Source: Flavobacteriaceae bacterium PS02337
Lineage (GTDB): Bacteria; Bacteroidota; Bacteroidia; Flavobacteriales; Flavobacteriaceae
DNA length: 64,000 nt
NCBI GenBank assembly: GCA_029959285.1
Contig: JASCOE010000006.1
Span: forward strand, 186,001-250,000
Direction: 5' to 3'
Made by a program: the position numbers and the translations under genes. Numbering within the stretch: position 1 is the first letter of the stretch; each line of letters opens with the position of its first letter. Positions 37,050 to 47,065 of the stretch are shown one piece after another. The notes below the pieces were generated by a model that worked only from the letters and a program-made list of their open reading frames with translations, was not told the DNA's origin and did no database searches.

Positions 37050-39206
37050 TTAAGCGTTACCTTTTGCTTTTTTAATTACCGCTTCTGAAATATTAGAAGG
37101 CGTTTCTGCATAGTGAGAAAACTCCATTGTTGAAGTTGCTCTACCAGAAGACAATGTTCTTAATGTTGTAACATAACCAAACATTTCTGATAAAGGTACA
37201 TCAGCCTTGATAGTTTTAGCTCCATTTCTGTCACCCATATCATTAACTTGACCTCTACGACGGTTCAAGTCACCTACGATATCACCCATATTTTCTTCTG
37301 GAGTAATAACTTCGATTTTCATAATTGGCTCAAGAATAACAGCTCCAGCAGCACGTCCAGATTCCTTATAACCCATTCTTGCAGCTAACTCAAAAGATAA
37401 TGCATCAGAATCCACAGGGTGGAAAGATCCATCAGTTAAAGTTACTTTCAAACTATCCACAGCATATCCTGCCAACGGACCAGTTTTCATAGCTTCTCTA
37501 AATCCTTTTTCAACAGCAGGGATATATTCTTTAGGAACGTTACCACCTTTTACAGCATTGATAAATTGTAATCCAACCGGAACTTTACCATCAACTTCAT
37601 CAGCAGGCTCAATTGTAAATACGATATCACCGAATTTACCACGACCTCCAGATTGTTTTTTGTAAGTTTCTCTATGTTGAGCAGATTTTGTAAATGCTTC
37701 TTTATATTCAACCTGAGGCTCACCTTGATTCACCTCCACTTTGAACTCACGCTTCATACGATCTACTAAGATATCTAAGTGAAGCTCACCCATACCTGAA
37801 ATAATAGTTTGACCAGAAGCCTCATCAGTTCTAACTGTAAATGTTGGATCTTCTTCAGCTAATTTAGCTAAAGCCATACCCATTTTATCAACGTCAGCTT
37901 TTGTTTTTGGCTCAATAGCAATACCAATTACTGGATCAGGGAACTTCATAGACTCCAAAATAATTGGATTCTTTTCATCACATAATGTATCTCCAGTTTT
38001 GATATCTTTAAATCCTACAGCAGCCCCAATATCTCCAGCCTCAATAAATTCGATTGGATTTTGTTTATTTGCGTGCATTTGGTAAATACGAGAAATTCTC
38101 TCTTTGTTACCAGAACGAGTATTTAAAACATAAGAACCAGCATCTAAACGTCCAGAGTAAGCACGGAAGAAAGCTAAACGACCTACGAATGGGTCAGTTG
38201 CAATTTTAAATGCCAAAGCCGCGAATGGCTCTTTAACATCTGGCTTACGCAAGATTTTAGTTTGATCTTCCTCTAATAAATCAGCATCATCAGGATGAAT
38301 TCCTTCAATACCTTCTTTATCCAAAGGAGATGGCAAATACTTACAAACTGCATCCAACATAAATTGAACACCTTTGTTTTTGAAAGATGAACCAGCAAGC
38401 ATTGGAATAATTGCCATATCAATAGTAGCAGCTCTTAATGCATTGTTGATTTCTTCCTCTGTAATAGAGTTTTCATCTTCCATGTATTTATCCAAAAGAT
38501 TCTCATCATAAGTAGCAATCTCTTCGATAAGGATAGAACGATATTGTCTAACCTCGTCTACCATATCAGCAGGAATATCAACGATATCAAAAGTAGCTCC
38601 TTGAGTTTCATCATGCCATACAATAGCTTGATTTTTAACTAAGTCAACAATACCTTTAAAATCAGCTTCATCACCAATAGGCAAAGTAATTGCAACCGCA
38701 TTCGATTTCAACATATCTTTAACCTGTCCGCATACTCCTAAAAAGTTAGCACCTTGACGGTCCATTTTGTTTACGAATCCCATACGTGGAACTCTATATT
38801 GATCTGCAAGTCTCCAGTTAGTTTCTGATTGAGGCTCAACACCATCAACAGCACTAAACAAGAATACCAAACCATCAAGCACACGTAAAGAACGGTTTAC
38901 CTCTACAGTAAAGTCAACGTGTCCAGGAGTATCAATAATATTAAAGTGATAAGGCAATGATTCTGGAAGAACTTTACCTTGCTCAGTTGGAAAATTCCAA
39001 GTACAAGTTGTAGCAGCAGAAGTAATTGTAATACCTCTTTCTTGCTCTTGCGCCATCCAGTCCATTGTTGCAGCACCATCGTGTACCTCACCAATTTTGT
39101 GTGACTTTCCAGTATAAAAAAGAATACGCTCAGTTGTTGTTGTTTTACCAGCATCAATGTGAGCAGCAATCCCGATATTTCTTGTATATTTTAAATCTCT
39201 AGCCAT
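37050..39206 (-). CDS. fusA: Elongation factor G
   Basis: This 718-residue translocation GTPase has the P-loop [14 protein letters not shown], switch and G-motifs ([20 protein letters not shown]) and domain II. Domains III-V follow with [20 protein letters not shown] and [20 protein letters not shown]. It is 10 bp after rpsG. It is the canonical, in-operon EF-G. Confidence 0.98.
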   Translation of the reverse strand: MARDLKYTRNIGIAAHIDAGKTTTTERILFYTGKSHKIGEVHDGAATMDWMAQEQERGITITSAATTCTWNFPTEQGKVLPESLPYHFNIIDTPGHVDFTVEVNRSLRVLDGLVFLFSAVDGVEPQSETNWRLADQYRVPRMGFVNKMDRQGANFLGVCGQVKDMLKSNAVAITLPIGDEADFKGIVDLVKNQAIVWHDETQGATFDIVDIPADMVDEVRQYRSILIEEIATYDENLLDKYMEDENSITEEEINNALRAATIDMAIIPMLAGSSFKNKGVQFMLDAVCKYLPSPLDKEGIEGIHPDDADLLEEDQTKILRKPDVKEPFAALAFKIATDPFVGRLAFFRAYSGRLDAGSYVLNTRSGNKERISRIYQMHANKQNPIEFIEAGDIGAAVGFKDIKTGDTLCDEKNPIILESMKFPDPVIGIAIEPKTKADVDKMGMALAKLAEEDPTFTVRTDEASGQTIISGMGELHLDILVDRMKREFKVEVNQGEPQVEYKEAFTKSAQHRETYKKQSGGRGKFGDIVFTIEPADEVDGKVPVGLQFINAVKGGNVPKEYIPAVEKGFREAMKTGPLAGYAVDSLKVTLTDGSFHPVDSDALSFELAARMGYKESGRAAGAVILEPIMKIEVITPEENMGDIVGDLNRRRGQVNDMGDRNGAKTIKADVPLSEMFGYVTTLRTLSSGRATSTMEFSHYAETPSNISEAVIKKAKGNA

Positions 39207-39216
39207 TTCTTACGAA

Positions 39217-39693
39217 TTAAAATCTAAAGTGAGAGAATGCTTTGTTAGCTTCTGCCATTTTGTGAGTATCCATTCTTTTCTTAACCGCAGCACCTTCTTC
39301 TTTAGCCGCAGCTAAACATTCTGAAGCTAAACGCTGTGCCATAGATTTTTCATTTCTTCTTCTTGAATAAAGTATTAACCACTTCATTGCCATAGAAATT
39401 TTTCTGTCTGGACGAATCTGCATTGGAATTTGGAATGTAGCTCCACCAACTCTACGGCTACGTACTTCTACGTGAGGCATAACGTTTGTTAAAGCATCTT
39501 TCCAGATTTCTAATGAAGTTTTCTCATCATTTTGCTTTTTAGTTTCAATGATATCAATCGCATCATAAAATACTTTAAAAGCTGTAGATTTCTTACCATC
39601 CCACATTAAGTTATTCACGAAACGCGTTACTAATTGGTCGTTAAACCTTGGATCCGGTAAAAGTGGTCTTTTCTTTGCCGCTCTTTTTCTCAT
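39217..39693 (-). CDS. rpsG: Ribosomal protein uS7
   Basis: This 158-residue 16S 3'-domain binding protein nucleates the 30S head. It contains [40 protein letters not shown] and [19 protein letters not shown]. It is 22 bp after rpsL. In E. coli, S7 represses the str operon. Confidence 0.98.
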   Translation of the reverse strand: MRKRAAKKRPLLPDPRFNDQLVTRFVNNLMWDGKKSTAFKVFYDAIDIIETKKQNDEKTSLEIWKDALTNVMPHVEVRSRRVGGATFQIPMQIRPDRKISMAMKWLILYSRRRNEKSMAQRLASECLAAAKEEGAAVKKRMDTHKMAEANKAFSHFRF

Positions 39694-39715
39694 GTCTTTT
39701 TCTTAAAAGTTTAAA

Positions 39716-40099
39716 TTACTTTTTTGCTTCTTTTGGGCGTTTAGCACCGTACTTAGATCTTCTTTGCGTTCTTCCTGCAACACCTGACGTATCAAGCGCT
39801 CCACGAACGATATGATATCTAACACCTGGTAAATCTTTTACCCTTCCACCTCTAACTAATACTATCGAGTGCTCTTGTAAATTGTGTCCTTCTCCAGGGA
39901 TGTAAGCATTCACTTCATTACCATTTGTCAAACGTACACGCGCAACTTTACGCATTGCAGAGTTTGGTTTTTTTGGTGTAGTAGTGTAAACACGCGTACA
40001 AACCCCTCTTCTTTGAGGACAAGAATCTAAAGCAACCGATTTACTCTTCTTAGTTATCTGAGTTCTTCCTGTTCTTACTAATTGTTGAATTGTTGGCAT
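39716..40099 (-). CDS. rpsL: Ribosomal protein uS12
   Basis: This 127-residue decoding-centre protein is the first gene of its unit. It begins [20 protein letters not shown] and has [19 protein letters not shown] and [20 protein letters not shown]. The lysines in KKPNSA and GRVKDLPG, which are changed in streptomycin-resistant mutants of other bacteria, are both present, so the allele looks wild type. Confidence 0.98.
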
Positions 40100-40152
40100 A
40101 ATTAATACTAAAAATTATTATGTTTATTAAATTCCCGCTTTTTACGGGGTTG

Positions 40153-40183
40153 CAAATGTATAAAATATTTTTCAGTATACAAA
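40153..40183 (-). promoter_or_regulatory. Promoter of rpsL-rpsG-fusA-rpsJ
   Basis: On the minus strand TTTG (40183-40180), a 19-base spacer and TACATTTG (40160-40153) match the consensus. The predicted leader of about 50 nt contains a short GC hairpin (CCCG/CGGG near 40134-40148). Confidence 0.8.
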
Positions 40184-40275
40184 CGTTAATTCATTAATTT
40201 TCAACAACATTATTTATATCTATGATTTAACAAAGAAACATATGATATTTGCTTAACATTTAATAAACCAATCAA

Positions 40276-41982
40276 TTGCAACTAAAACATTTTATATACA
40301 CACTTATTTTTCTTTTAGGATCGAAATCTTTCGGCCAATCTTTTTACTTGTCTATTAAAGGAATCAATGAAAAACAAAACAATACTATTGACTCTATTCA
40401 ATACAATAAGACGCATCAAAATTTAAAATCCCTTATTAATGAAATTTCTTCTGTCTCTAACAACCTTACAAAACAAGGCTACATAGACGTTACTACATTA
40501 GAAAACAACAAGATAAATGACAGCTCTTATACCGCTATTTTCGACCTAAAAAACAAAATAAAAACTATACATATATATATAGGTACAAATAATATATTTT
40601 TTGAAACTCAAAAAAGGTCAAAAGACAGCATAATTATACCTTATTCTGAGTTAGAGAATTTCTTAAATCAAGAAATTCAAAACAAAGAAAAAACTGGTTT
40701 TGCATTTTCTAAAATAAAACTAACAAACATCAAAAGAAGAAACTCGATAATTTATGCAGATTTAATTTTGGATTCCGAAAAAAAACGTAACCTAAATTCA
40801 ATAATCCTAAATTACAGTAATCCCAATTTAAGAGATTTTTTTCCAAAAGGAGCTCTTAAACAATTAAACAAAAAATACGTCAATAAGACTTTTAATCAAG
40901 AAATGATTAAAAACTTATTTAATGACATAAATAGTTTTGAATTTATTTCACAGACAAAATATCCAGAAATATTATTTACAACAGATTCGACTAAAGTATA
41001 CACTTACATTGAAAAGAGAAAAGCAAATACTTTTGACGGATACATTGGATTTTCTAATGACGAAGACAAAAAACTAAATCTAAACGGTTATTTGGATATT
41101 TCACTTGTAAACACATTACGCGCTGGCGAAAAATTTTCACTTTATTGGAAAAGCGATGGCAATCAACAAAAAACCTTCAACACTAAAATCGAAATTCCAT
41201 ATTTATTTCAATCTCCAATTGGAATTAAAGCACAATTAAATATTTTCAAACAAGACAGCACTTTTCAGAACACAAAGACTGATATCAATTTAGGTTATTA
41301 CTTAAATTATAATTCCAAACTTTATGTTGGATATCAATCGACCGAATCTAGCGATATTCAAAATGCGAACAATTCAACGATTAGCGATTTCAATAATTCT
41401 TATATCACAACCACTTATGATTATCAGAAAAGTGACTTTCAAAATACAATATTTGGAAACAAAGCTTATATAGCCGCTTCATTTGGATATGGAAATCGAA
41501 CTACAAATAATTCTTCTGAAACAGCCGGAAAAAGCAATCAGTTTTTTACAAATATAAATCTGAAGTACAATTTTGAATTAAATCCCAAAAATTTCATTAA
41601 CATAAATTCACAAAATTTTATCTTAAAGAGTCAAAACTACATTTCTAATGAATTATTTCGTTTTGGCGGAATAAATTCGATTAGAGGGTTTTTAGAAAAT
41701 AGTTTACAAGCAAATTTTACCACAATGCTTCTTACAGAATATCGCTATCTTCTTTCCAAAAATCTTTACATTAATTCGATTGTTGATTACGCGTTATACC
41801 AAGATTCAACAAGCACTTCAAGCCCTAACCAAATAAAAAAATTATTAGGAATCGGAATAGGCACTACAATATACACTGCAAACGGAATCTTAAAGATTAA
41901 TCTCACAAATGGAGCAGAGAACGCATCGGGTTTACAATTATATAACACTATAGTGAACATATGTTATAATGTTAAATTTTAA
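40276..41982 (+). CDS. Omp85-superfamily outer-membrane barrel protein, TTG start
   Basis: This 568-residue protein has a signal peptide (MQLKHFIYTLIFLLGSKSFGQ). About 250 residues that look POTRA-like follow, then a beta-barrel of about 300 residues. The barrel contains FRFGGINSIRGFLENS, which carries the RGF motif of the Omp85/TpsB loop 6, and ends in Phe (NICYNVKF). The start codon is TTG. A stop codon lies four codons upstream in frame with no ATG in between, and the signal peptide begins right there. It resembles the D15/surface-antigen family but is shorter than BamA. It stands alone, divergent from rpsL. Its substrate is unknown. Confidence 0.75.
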   Translation: MQLKHFIYTLIFLLGSKSFGQSFYLSIKGINEKQNNTIDSIQYNKTHQNLKSLINEISSVSNNLTKQGYIDVTTLENNKINDSSYTAIFDLKNKIKTIHIYIGTNNIFFETQKRSKDSIIIPYSELENFLNQEIQNKEKTGFAFSKIKLTNIKRRNSIIYADLILDSEKKRNLNSIILNYSNPNLRDFFPKGALKQLNKKYVNKTFNQEMIKNLFNDINSFEFISQTKYPEILFTTDSTKVYTYIEKRKANTFDGYIGFSNDEDKKLNLNGYLDISLVNTLRAGEKFSLYWKSDGNQQKTFNTKIEIPYLFQSPIGIKAQLNIFKQDSTFQNTKTDINLGYYLNYNSKLYVGYQSTESSDIQNANNSTISDFNNSYITTTYDYQKSDFQNTIFGNKAYIAASFGYGNRTTNNSSETAGKSNQFFTNINLKYNFELNPKNFININSQNFILKSQNYISNELFRFGGINSIRGFLENSLQANFTTMLLTEYRYLLSKNLYINSIVDYALYQDSTSTSSPNQIKKLLGIGIGTTIYTANGILKINLTNGAENASGLQLYNTIVNICYNVKF

Positions 41983-42009
41983 TATAAACTGAAAAAAGTT
42001 TAAGCGAAC

Positions 42010-42067
42010 ATTAGGATAGTTAACAAATTATTAAGAGTTTTACCGAACTAATTCAAAATATTTAAAA
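42010..42067 (+). promoter_or_regulatory. Conserved leader of SusC gene 1
   Basis: The 58 bases before the first SusC gene closely match those before the second (47008-47065). Shared blocks are TTAGGA, TTAACAA, ATTAAGA and CTAATTCAAAATA. No perfect TANNTTTG is present. The conservation suggests a shared promoter or leader control of both pairs. Confidence 0.5.
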
Positions 42068-45000
42068 ATGAAACTAAAGTTCAATGGATTTCTAGTACTT
42101 CTTTTGGTACTAGTCGCGCAATTGTCGTTTGCGCAAGAAAGAGCTGTCTCGGGAACAGTTTCTGATAATGCAGGAATGCCTCTTCCAGGTGTAAGTGTAT
42201 TGATCAAAGGAACAAAAACGGGGACACAAACAGATTTTGATGGAAAGTTTTCTATCAAAGCAACTACAAGCCAAGTTTTGGTATTTAGCTACATTGGGAT
42301 GAAAACTCAAGAGGTAGCAGCAAGCTCATCTGTTATTAATATAAAATTAGCAGGAGACGCTCAGGAGCTAGAAGGAGTTGTAGTAACAACCGCCTTAGGG
42401 GTTAAAAGAGAGAAAAAATCTTTAGGTTATTCTTCTCAATTAGTGACAGCTGATCAAGTAAACAGCAGTCCAACAAACAATTTCCTTAACAACTTATCTG
42501 GAAAAGTTGCTGGTTTGGAAATTAAAGCGAACTCAAACTTTGGCGGTTCTACCAACATCGTATTAAGAGGTGTGAAAAGTATCACAGGAAACAATCAAGC
42601 TTTGATTGTAATTGATGGTGTTGCTGTAAGTAATGCAAACTTGAACGATAGCGATTCGCAAAACGGAAGACAAGGATTTGACTTTGGTAACGCGGCGTCT
42701 GATATTGACCCAAATAACATTGAATCAATCAACGTACTTAAAGGTGCTGCTGCAACAGCATTATACGGTAGCCAGGCTTCAAACGGAGCTATCATGATTA
42801 CTACTAAAAAAGGAAAAAAGAATACTGCTTTAGGAGTTAGCGTTAGCTCAACTGTTTCTGTTGGCGCAATTGACAAATCTACTATGCCAACTTACCAAAA
42901 CAAATATGGTGAAGGATATGGTGGAGAAGACAGTAGCTATACTGCAGATGTTTTCGGAAACCCTAACGGATTAGTTGCATCAACTGGAGACGATGCTTCT
43001 TATGGAAACGCTTTTGATCCTAGCATTATGGTTTACAACTGGAATGCATTTGTATTAGGAAATCCTAACTACGGAAAAGCAACTCCTTGGGTAGCTGCTA
43101 AAAACACTCCTGTGGATTTCTTCCAAAAGTCAACTACATTCACAAACAACATCAATTTAAGTGGTGGAGACGAAAAAGGAGCTTACAACTTAGGTTTTAC
43201 AAACAGCAACAATACTGGAGTATTACCAAACAGTTTACTAAACAAAAACAGTTTAAATGGTAATTTCTCAAGAGATTTATCAGACAAATTAACTTCAACT
43301 GCTTTCTTTACATTTACAAACCAAAACACTACTGGTAGAAACAATACTGGATATGGAGACAACTTCATTGGAGGTTTCAGACAATGGTGGGCTACAAACG
43401 TAGATATTAAAGAACTTGAAAGAGAATATAACAGAACGCACCAAAACATTACTTGGAACATGACTGATCCAACTAATGGTAACCTTGCCCCAGCATTCTG
43501 GAATAACCCATACTTTGATAGATACCAAAACTTCGAGCAAGATTCAAGAACAAGATTCTTAGCTGGTACTAGTTTATCTTATGACATTACTAAAGACTTT
43601 ACAGTATTAGGTCGTGCAACAATTGACTACTCTAACGATCAACAAGAATTAAGAAAAGCTGTTGGTAGTCACGCTGAAACTTTCGGTATTAGTGGTGCTA
43701 ATGACGGATCAGGTTACTCTTTATACAAAAGAGATTTCATGCAACAAACTTATGATTTCATTGCTACTTACAACTTCAATATCTCTGAAAACATTGGAGC
43801 AAAAGCTTTAGCAGGATACACTTTCTTAAGATCTGATGCTTATTCTATTCAAGCTTCTACAACTGGAGGTTTAGCAAAAGAAGGATTATACAGCTTAGAC
43901 AACTCTAACGTATTTTTACCTGCAAAAGAATCTCAAGTTACTTATGAGAAATCAGGTTTATACGGACAATTATCTTTAGACTTCAAAAAGACTTTATTTG
44001 TTGAAGGTTCTTACAGATTAGACAAAAGTACAGCTTTACCAAACGAGGAGAACAACTACAGCTACTACTCTATTGGTTCAAGTTTAATTTTCTCTGAATT
44101 AGCAAAAGCTGAATGGTTAAACTTAGGAAAAGTAAGAATCAACTATGCACAAGTAGGTAACGACCCTGCAGCTGGAAGATTAGGAGCAAAAGTTAACAAC
44201 TACGGTTTAGATGGAAATCCATTATTCGGAAACAGCAACACTTACTTAGATTTCGCAAACTTAAAACCAGAGGTCCAAAAAGCTTGGGAAGCAGGTTTGG
44301 AGATAGCAATGTTTAGAAATAGATTAAACTTTGATTTATCTTTATACAAAACAAATACTGAAAACCAAATTTTCAACGTACCACAATCAACTTCAACTGG
44401 TGTAAACTACGCAACAGTTAATGCTGGAGAAATTGAAAACAAAGGTATCGAGCTTGCTTTATCTGGAAAAGTAATCAAAACTGAAAACTTTTCTTGGGAC
44501 CTTGGTGTAAACTGGTCTACAAACAAAAACACTGTTGTTTCATTAAACCAAGGTAGAGATAACTTATTATTAGCTACTTTCCAAGGAGGTGCTTCTCTTA
44601 ACGCAACTGTTGGAGAATCTTACGGAACATTAAGAGGTAAAGATTATACTTATGACACTAATGGAAACAGAGTAATTGACGAAGACGGTTATTATGTTTT
44701 AGCTTCAAATAAAGTTATTGGTAATACACAAGCAAAATGGATTGGTGGTGTATCTAACAGAGTAGCTTACAAAAATCTTGCATTCAACTTTTTAATTGAT
44801 GTTAAAAAAGGTGGAGATATTTTCTCTCTTGACCAAGCTTATGGTAGAGAAACAGGTATTTACGATTTAGGAGTTAACGATCTTGGAAATTCTGTGAGAG
44901 ACCCATTGACAACTGGTGCAGACAGCGGTGGAGTTATTCTTCCTGGAGTACACGAAGATGGAACACCAAACACAACTAGAATTGACGCATCTACATCTGG

Positions 45001-45295
45001 AGGAACTGCATTTAGTTCTGACACAAACCCAACAAAAGCTTCTGTTTATGATGGATCTTTTGTAAAACTAAGAGAAGTTGGATTAACTTACAGTGTACCA
45101 TCTAAAATCTTAGATAAAATGAACATTAAAGGTATGACATTTAGCATTATTGGAAACAACCTTTGGATCATCAGTAAAAATCTTCCTTATGCAGATCCTG
45201 AAGCAGGATCATCAGCAGGAAACATTCAAGGATTCCAATCAGGAGTTATGCCAGCTACAAAAGTATACTCGTTTAATGTTAAACTTAACTTCTAA
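42068..45295 (+). CDS. SusC/RagA-type TonB-dependent transporter 1
   Basis: This 1075-residue outer-membrane protein has a signal peptide ending SFAQ, then a carboxypeptidase-regulatory-like domain at about residues 25-105 (VSGTVSDNAGMPLPGVSVLI). The motif EGVVVTTALGVKREKKSLGY is at about 112-132. The plug domain to about 240 contains LRGVKSITGNNQALIVIDGV and LYGSQASNGAIMITTKKG. A barrel follows that ends KVYSFNVKLNF. It imports an oligomeric nutrient together with the SusD-like protein five bases downstream. The first 130 residues are nearly the same as in the second SusC at 47066-50221, but the rest has diverged. Confidence 0.95.
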   Translation: MKLKFNGFLVLLLVLVAQLSFAQERAVSGTVSDNAGMPLPGVSVLIKGTKTGTQTDFDGKFSIKATTSQVLVFSYIGMKTQEVAASSSVINIKLAGDAQELEGVVVTTALGVKREKKSLGYSSQLVTADQVNSSPTNNFLNNLSGKVAGLEIKANSNFGGSTNIVLRGVKSITGNNQALIVIDGVAVSNANLNDSDSQNGRQGFDFGNAASDIDPNNIESINVLKGAAATALYGSQASNGAIMITTKKGKKNTALGVSVSSTVSVGAIDKSTMPTYQNKYGEGYGGEDSSYTADVFGNPNGLVASTGDDASYGNAFDPSIMVYNWNAFVLGNPNYGKATPWVAAKNTPVDFFQKSTTFTNNINLSGGDEKGAYNLGFTNSNNTGVLPNSLLNKNSLNGNFSRDLSDKLTSTAFFTFTNQNTTGRNNTGYGDNFIGGFRQWWATNVDIKELEREYNRTHQNITWNMTDPTNGNLAPAFWNNPYFDRYQNFEQDSRTRFLAGTSLSYDITKDFTVLGRATIDYSNDQQELRKAVGSHAETFGISGANDGSGYSLYKRDFMQQTYDFIATYNFNISENIGAKALAGYTFLRSDAYSIQASTTGGLAKEGLYSLDNSNVFLPAKESQVTYEKSGLYGQLSLDFKKTLFVEGSYRLDKSTALPNEENNYSYYSIGSSLIFSELAKAEWLNLGKVRINYAQVGNDPAAGRLGAKVNNYGLDGNPLFGNSNTYLDFANLKPEVQKAWEAGLEIAMFRNRLNFDLSLYKTNTENQIFNVPQSTSTGVNYATVNAGEIENKGIELALSGKVIKTENFSWDLGVNWSTNKNTVVSLNQGRDNLLLATFQGGASLNATVGESYGTLRGKDYTYDTNGNRVIDEDGYYVLASNKVIGNTQAKWIGGVSNRVAYKNLAFNFLIDVKKGGDIFSLDQAYGRETGIYDLGVNDLGNSVRDPLTTGADSGGVILPGVHEDGTPNTTRIDASTSGGTAFSSDTNPTKASVYDGSFVKLREVGLTYSVPSKILDKMNIKGMTFSIIGNNLWIISKNLPYADPEAGSSAGNIQGFQSGVMPATKVYSFNVKLNF

Positions 45296-45300
45296 ACAAA

Positions 45301-46821
45301 ATGAAAAAGATATTTCTATCAATAGTAACACTAACATTTTTAACTCTATCGAGTTGTGTTAGTGACAATGAAAATTTTAACGACGATATTAAGAAGTCGT
45401 ATGATGTTTCTGCAGAATCATTATTATCAAATGCACAAAAGGAATTAACAGATCAGTTGACTACCCCAAGTGTAAACAACAACCCTTTACGTTATTATGT
45501 TCAATATTGGGCGGCGACTTTATACACTGCTGAATCTAGATATAATTTAACAACAAGAACAATTCCTGATACACATTGGACAAAATTATACCAAGATGTT
45601 TTGGGTAATTTAAAAACTTCTCAAGAAGTTCTTGAAGCTCAAGTTAAGCCTGGCGATGTTGCTGATGCTGATTGGCAAAAACAACAAAAAAACAAAGTTG
45701 CAATTCTTGAAATCTTAAGAGTTTATACATATCAAATTTTAGTGGATACTTTTGGAGATGTTCCTTACTCAGAATCATTACAAAATCCAAAAATCATTTT
45801 ACCTAAGTATGATGATGACGAAGCGATTTATCCTTTATTAATTGCTCGTATAGATGCAGCTATTGCCCAACTTGATGTAACAGGTAAAAGTTTTGAGACC
45901 GGAGACCTAATCTACAAAGGTGATGTTGCTAACTGGAAATTGTTTGCAAACTCTGTGAAATTGAAATTAGGAACAAATATCGCTGACAAGAATGCAGCAT
46001 TAGCAAAAACAACAATTGAATCAGCTTATGCTGGTGGAGTTCTTTTAAACAATGCAAATAACGCATTATTGAAATATGCTTCTTTTGCTCCAAACTACAA
46101 TCCCGTTTTTGACAATCTTGTAGCTAGCCAAAGAAATGATAACGTTCCTGCAACTACATTGGTTAACCAAATGAATGATTTGTCTGACCCAAGAAGACCA
46201 ATTTTCTTTACACCAATGGGAGATGGTACTTACAAAGGAGGAGTTCCTGGAGGTCGTAACTCACTTCCATACGAAACAACTTATTCTCACGTAGGTGATG
46301 TTATTAAAAAACCAGATGCTGCTGGAGTATTATTAGAAGCTTTCGAGGTAAACTTCTATTTAGCAGAAGCTGCAGCTAGAAATTTCAACGTAGGCAATAC
46401 AGCACAACATTATTACAATAACGCAATTACATTATCATGTGAGTTTTGGGGAGTTTCAGCAGCAGACACTCAAGCATACTTAGTTAATCCTAAGGTTGCT
46501 TATGCTACCGCAGCTTCTACTCCAATAGCAGGCGTAGCTGGAACAGGAACTGGTAAATGGCAAGAAAAAATTGGATACCAAGAATGGATTGCTTTGTATA
46601 ACAGAAGTTTCCAATCTTGGACTGCATATAGAAGATTAGATTTTCCTAAATTAACTTCTCACCCAAGTTCTGTTCAAGCTTCAGAAGGAAAAGTTCCTGT
46701 AAGATGGACTTACCCAACTGCAGAGCAAACTGTTAACGGAGCTAATTGGACAGCTGCTTCAAGCGCTATAAAAGGAGACAAACTAACAACTGCTATTTTC
46801 TGGGATGTAGCACCCCAATAA
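45301..46821 (+). CDS. SusD/RagB-like nutrient-binding lipoprotein 1
   Basis: This 506-residue outer-membrane lipoprotein has the lipobox LTLSSC. It belongs to the SusD-like type seen with the YQILVDTFGDVPYSESLQNP block, the WKLFANSVKLKLGTNIAD segment and a C-terminal tetratricopeptide-like region (NFYLAEAAARNFNVG, then YQEWIALYNRSFQSWTAYRR). It caps the SusC barrel and binds ligand. It starts 5 bp after SusC 1 and ends at a terminator. The ligand cannot be inferred because no degradative enzymes are nearby. Confidence 0.93.
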   Translation: MKKIFLSIVTLTFLTLSSCVSDNENFNDDIKKSYDVSAESLLSNAQKELTDQLTTPSVNNNPLRYYVQYWAATLYTAESRYNLTTRTIPDTHWTKLYQDVLGNLKTSQEVLEAQVKPGDVADADWQKQQKNKVAILEILRVYTYQILVDTFGDVPYSESLQNPKIILPKYDDDEAIYPLLIARIDAAIAQLDVTGKSFETGDLIYKGDVANWKLFANSVKLKLGTNIADKNAALAKTTIESAYAGGVLLNNANNALLKYASFAPNYNPVFDNLVASQRNDNVPATTLVNQMNDLSDPRRPIFFTPMGDGTYKGGVPGGRNSLPYETTYSHVGDVIKKPDAAGVLLEAFEVNFYLAEAAARNFNVGNTAQHYYNNAITLSCEFWGVSAADTQAYLVNPKVAYATAASTPIAGVAGTGTGKWQEKIGYQEWIALYNRSFQSWTAYRRLDFPKLTSHPSSVQASEGKVPVRWTYPTAEQTVNGANWTAASSAIKGDKLTTAIFWDVAPQ

Positions 46822-46850
46822 TTTTAGAATACCTAAATAATTAAATACTA

Positions 46851-46873
46851 AACCGCTGGCAAAACCAGCGGTT
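46851..46873 (+). terminator. Terminator after SusC/SusD pair 1
   Basis: The stem AACCGCTGG (46851-46859) pairs with CCAGCGGTT (46865-46873) across a 5-base loop, and a T-run follows. It lies about 30 bases past the SusD 1 stop. Confidence 0.88.
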
Positions 46874-47007
46874 TTTTCATTTTTTTAACATTCATTTATA
46901 TTAACAATAAAATAACCAATATTAGAATGCAAAATTGTGATTTATATAGCAAAATAGTGGGTAAATGTTAAATTAACATATGTAGAAGGTAAAAAAAATA
47001 CTTTTCT

Positions 47008-47065
47008 GTTAGGAATATTAACAATTAATTAAGATTTTTGCGATACTAATTCAAAATAATTAAAA
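47008..47065 (+). promoter_or_regulatory. Conserved leader of SusC gene 2
   Basis: This is the counterpart of 42010-42067, with the blocks TTAGGA, TTAACAA, ATTAAGA and CTAATTCAAAATA retained. The palindrome TGTTAA-A-TTAACA at 46966-46978 lies 30 bases upstream and may be an operator. It has no equivalent before pair 1. Confidence 0.5.

Noticed and set aside
38903-39169. Minus-strand frame of 88 codons within fusA
   Set aside because: Leucine-rich out-of-frame shadow of EF-G.
43183-43540. Overlapping minus-strand frames within the first SusC gene
   Set aside because: Antisense shadows of a long conserved plus-strand gene.
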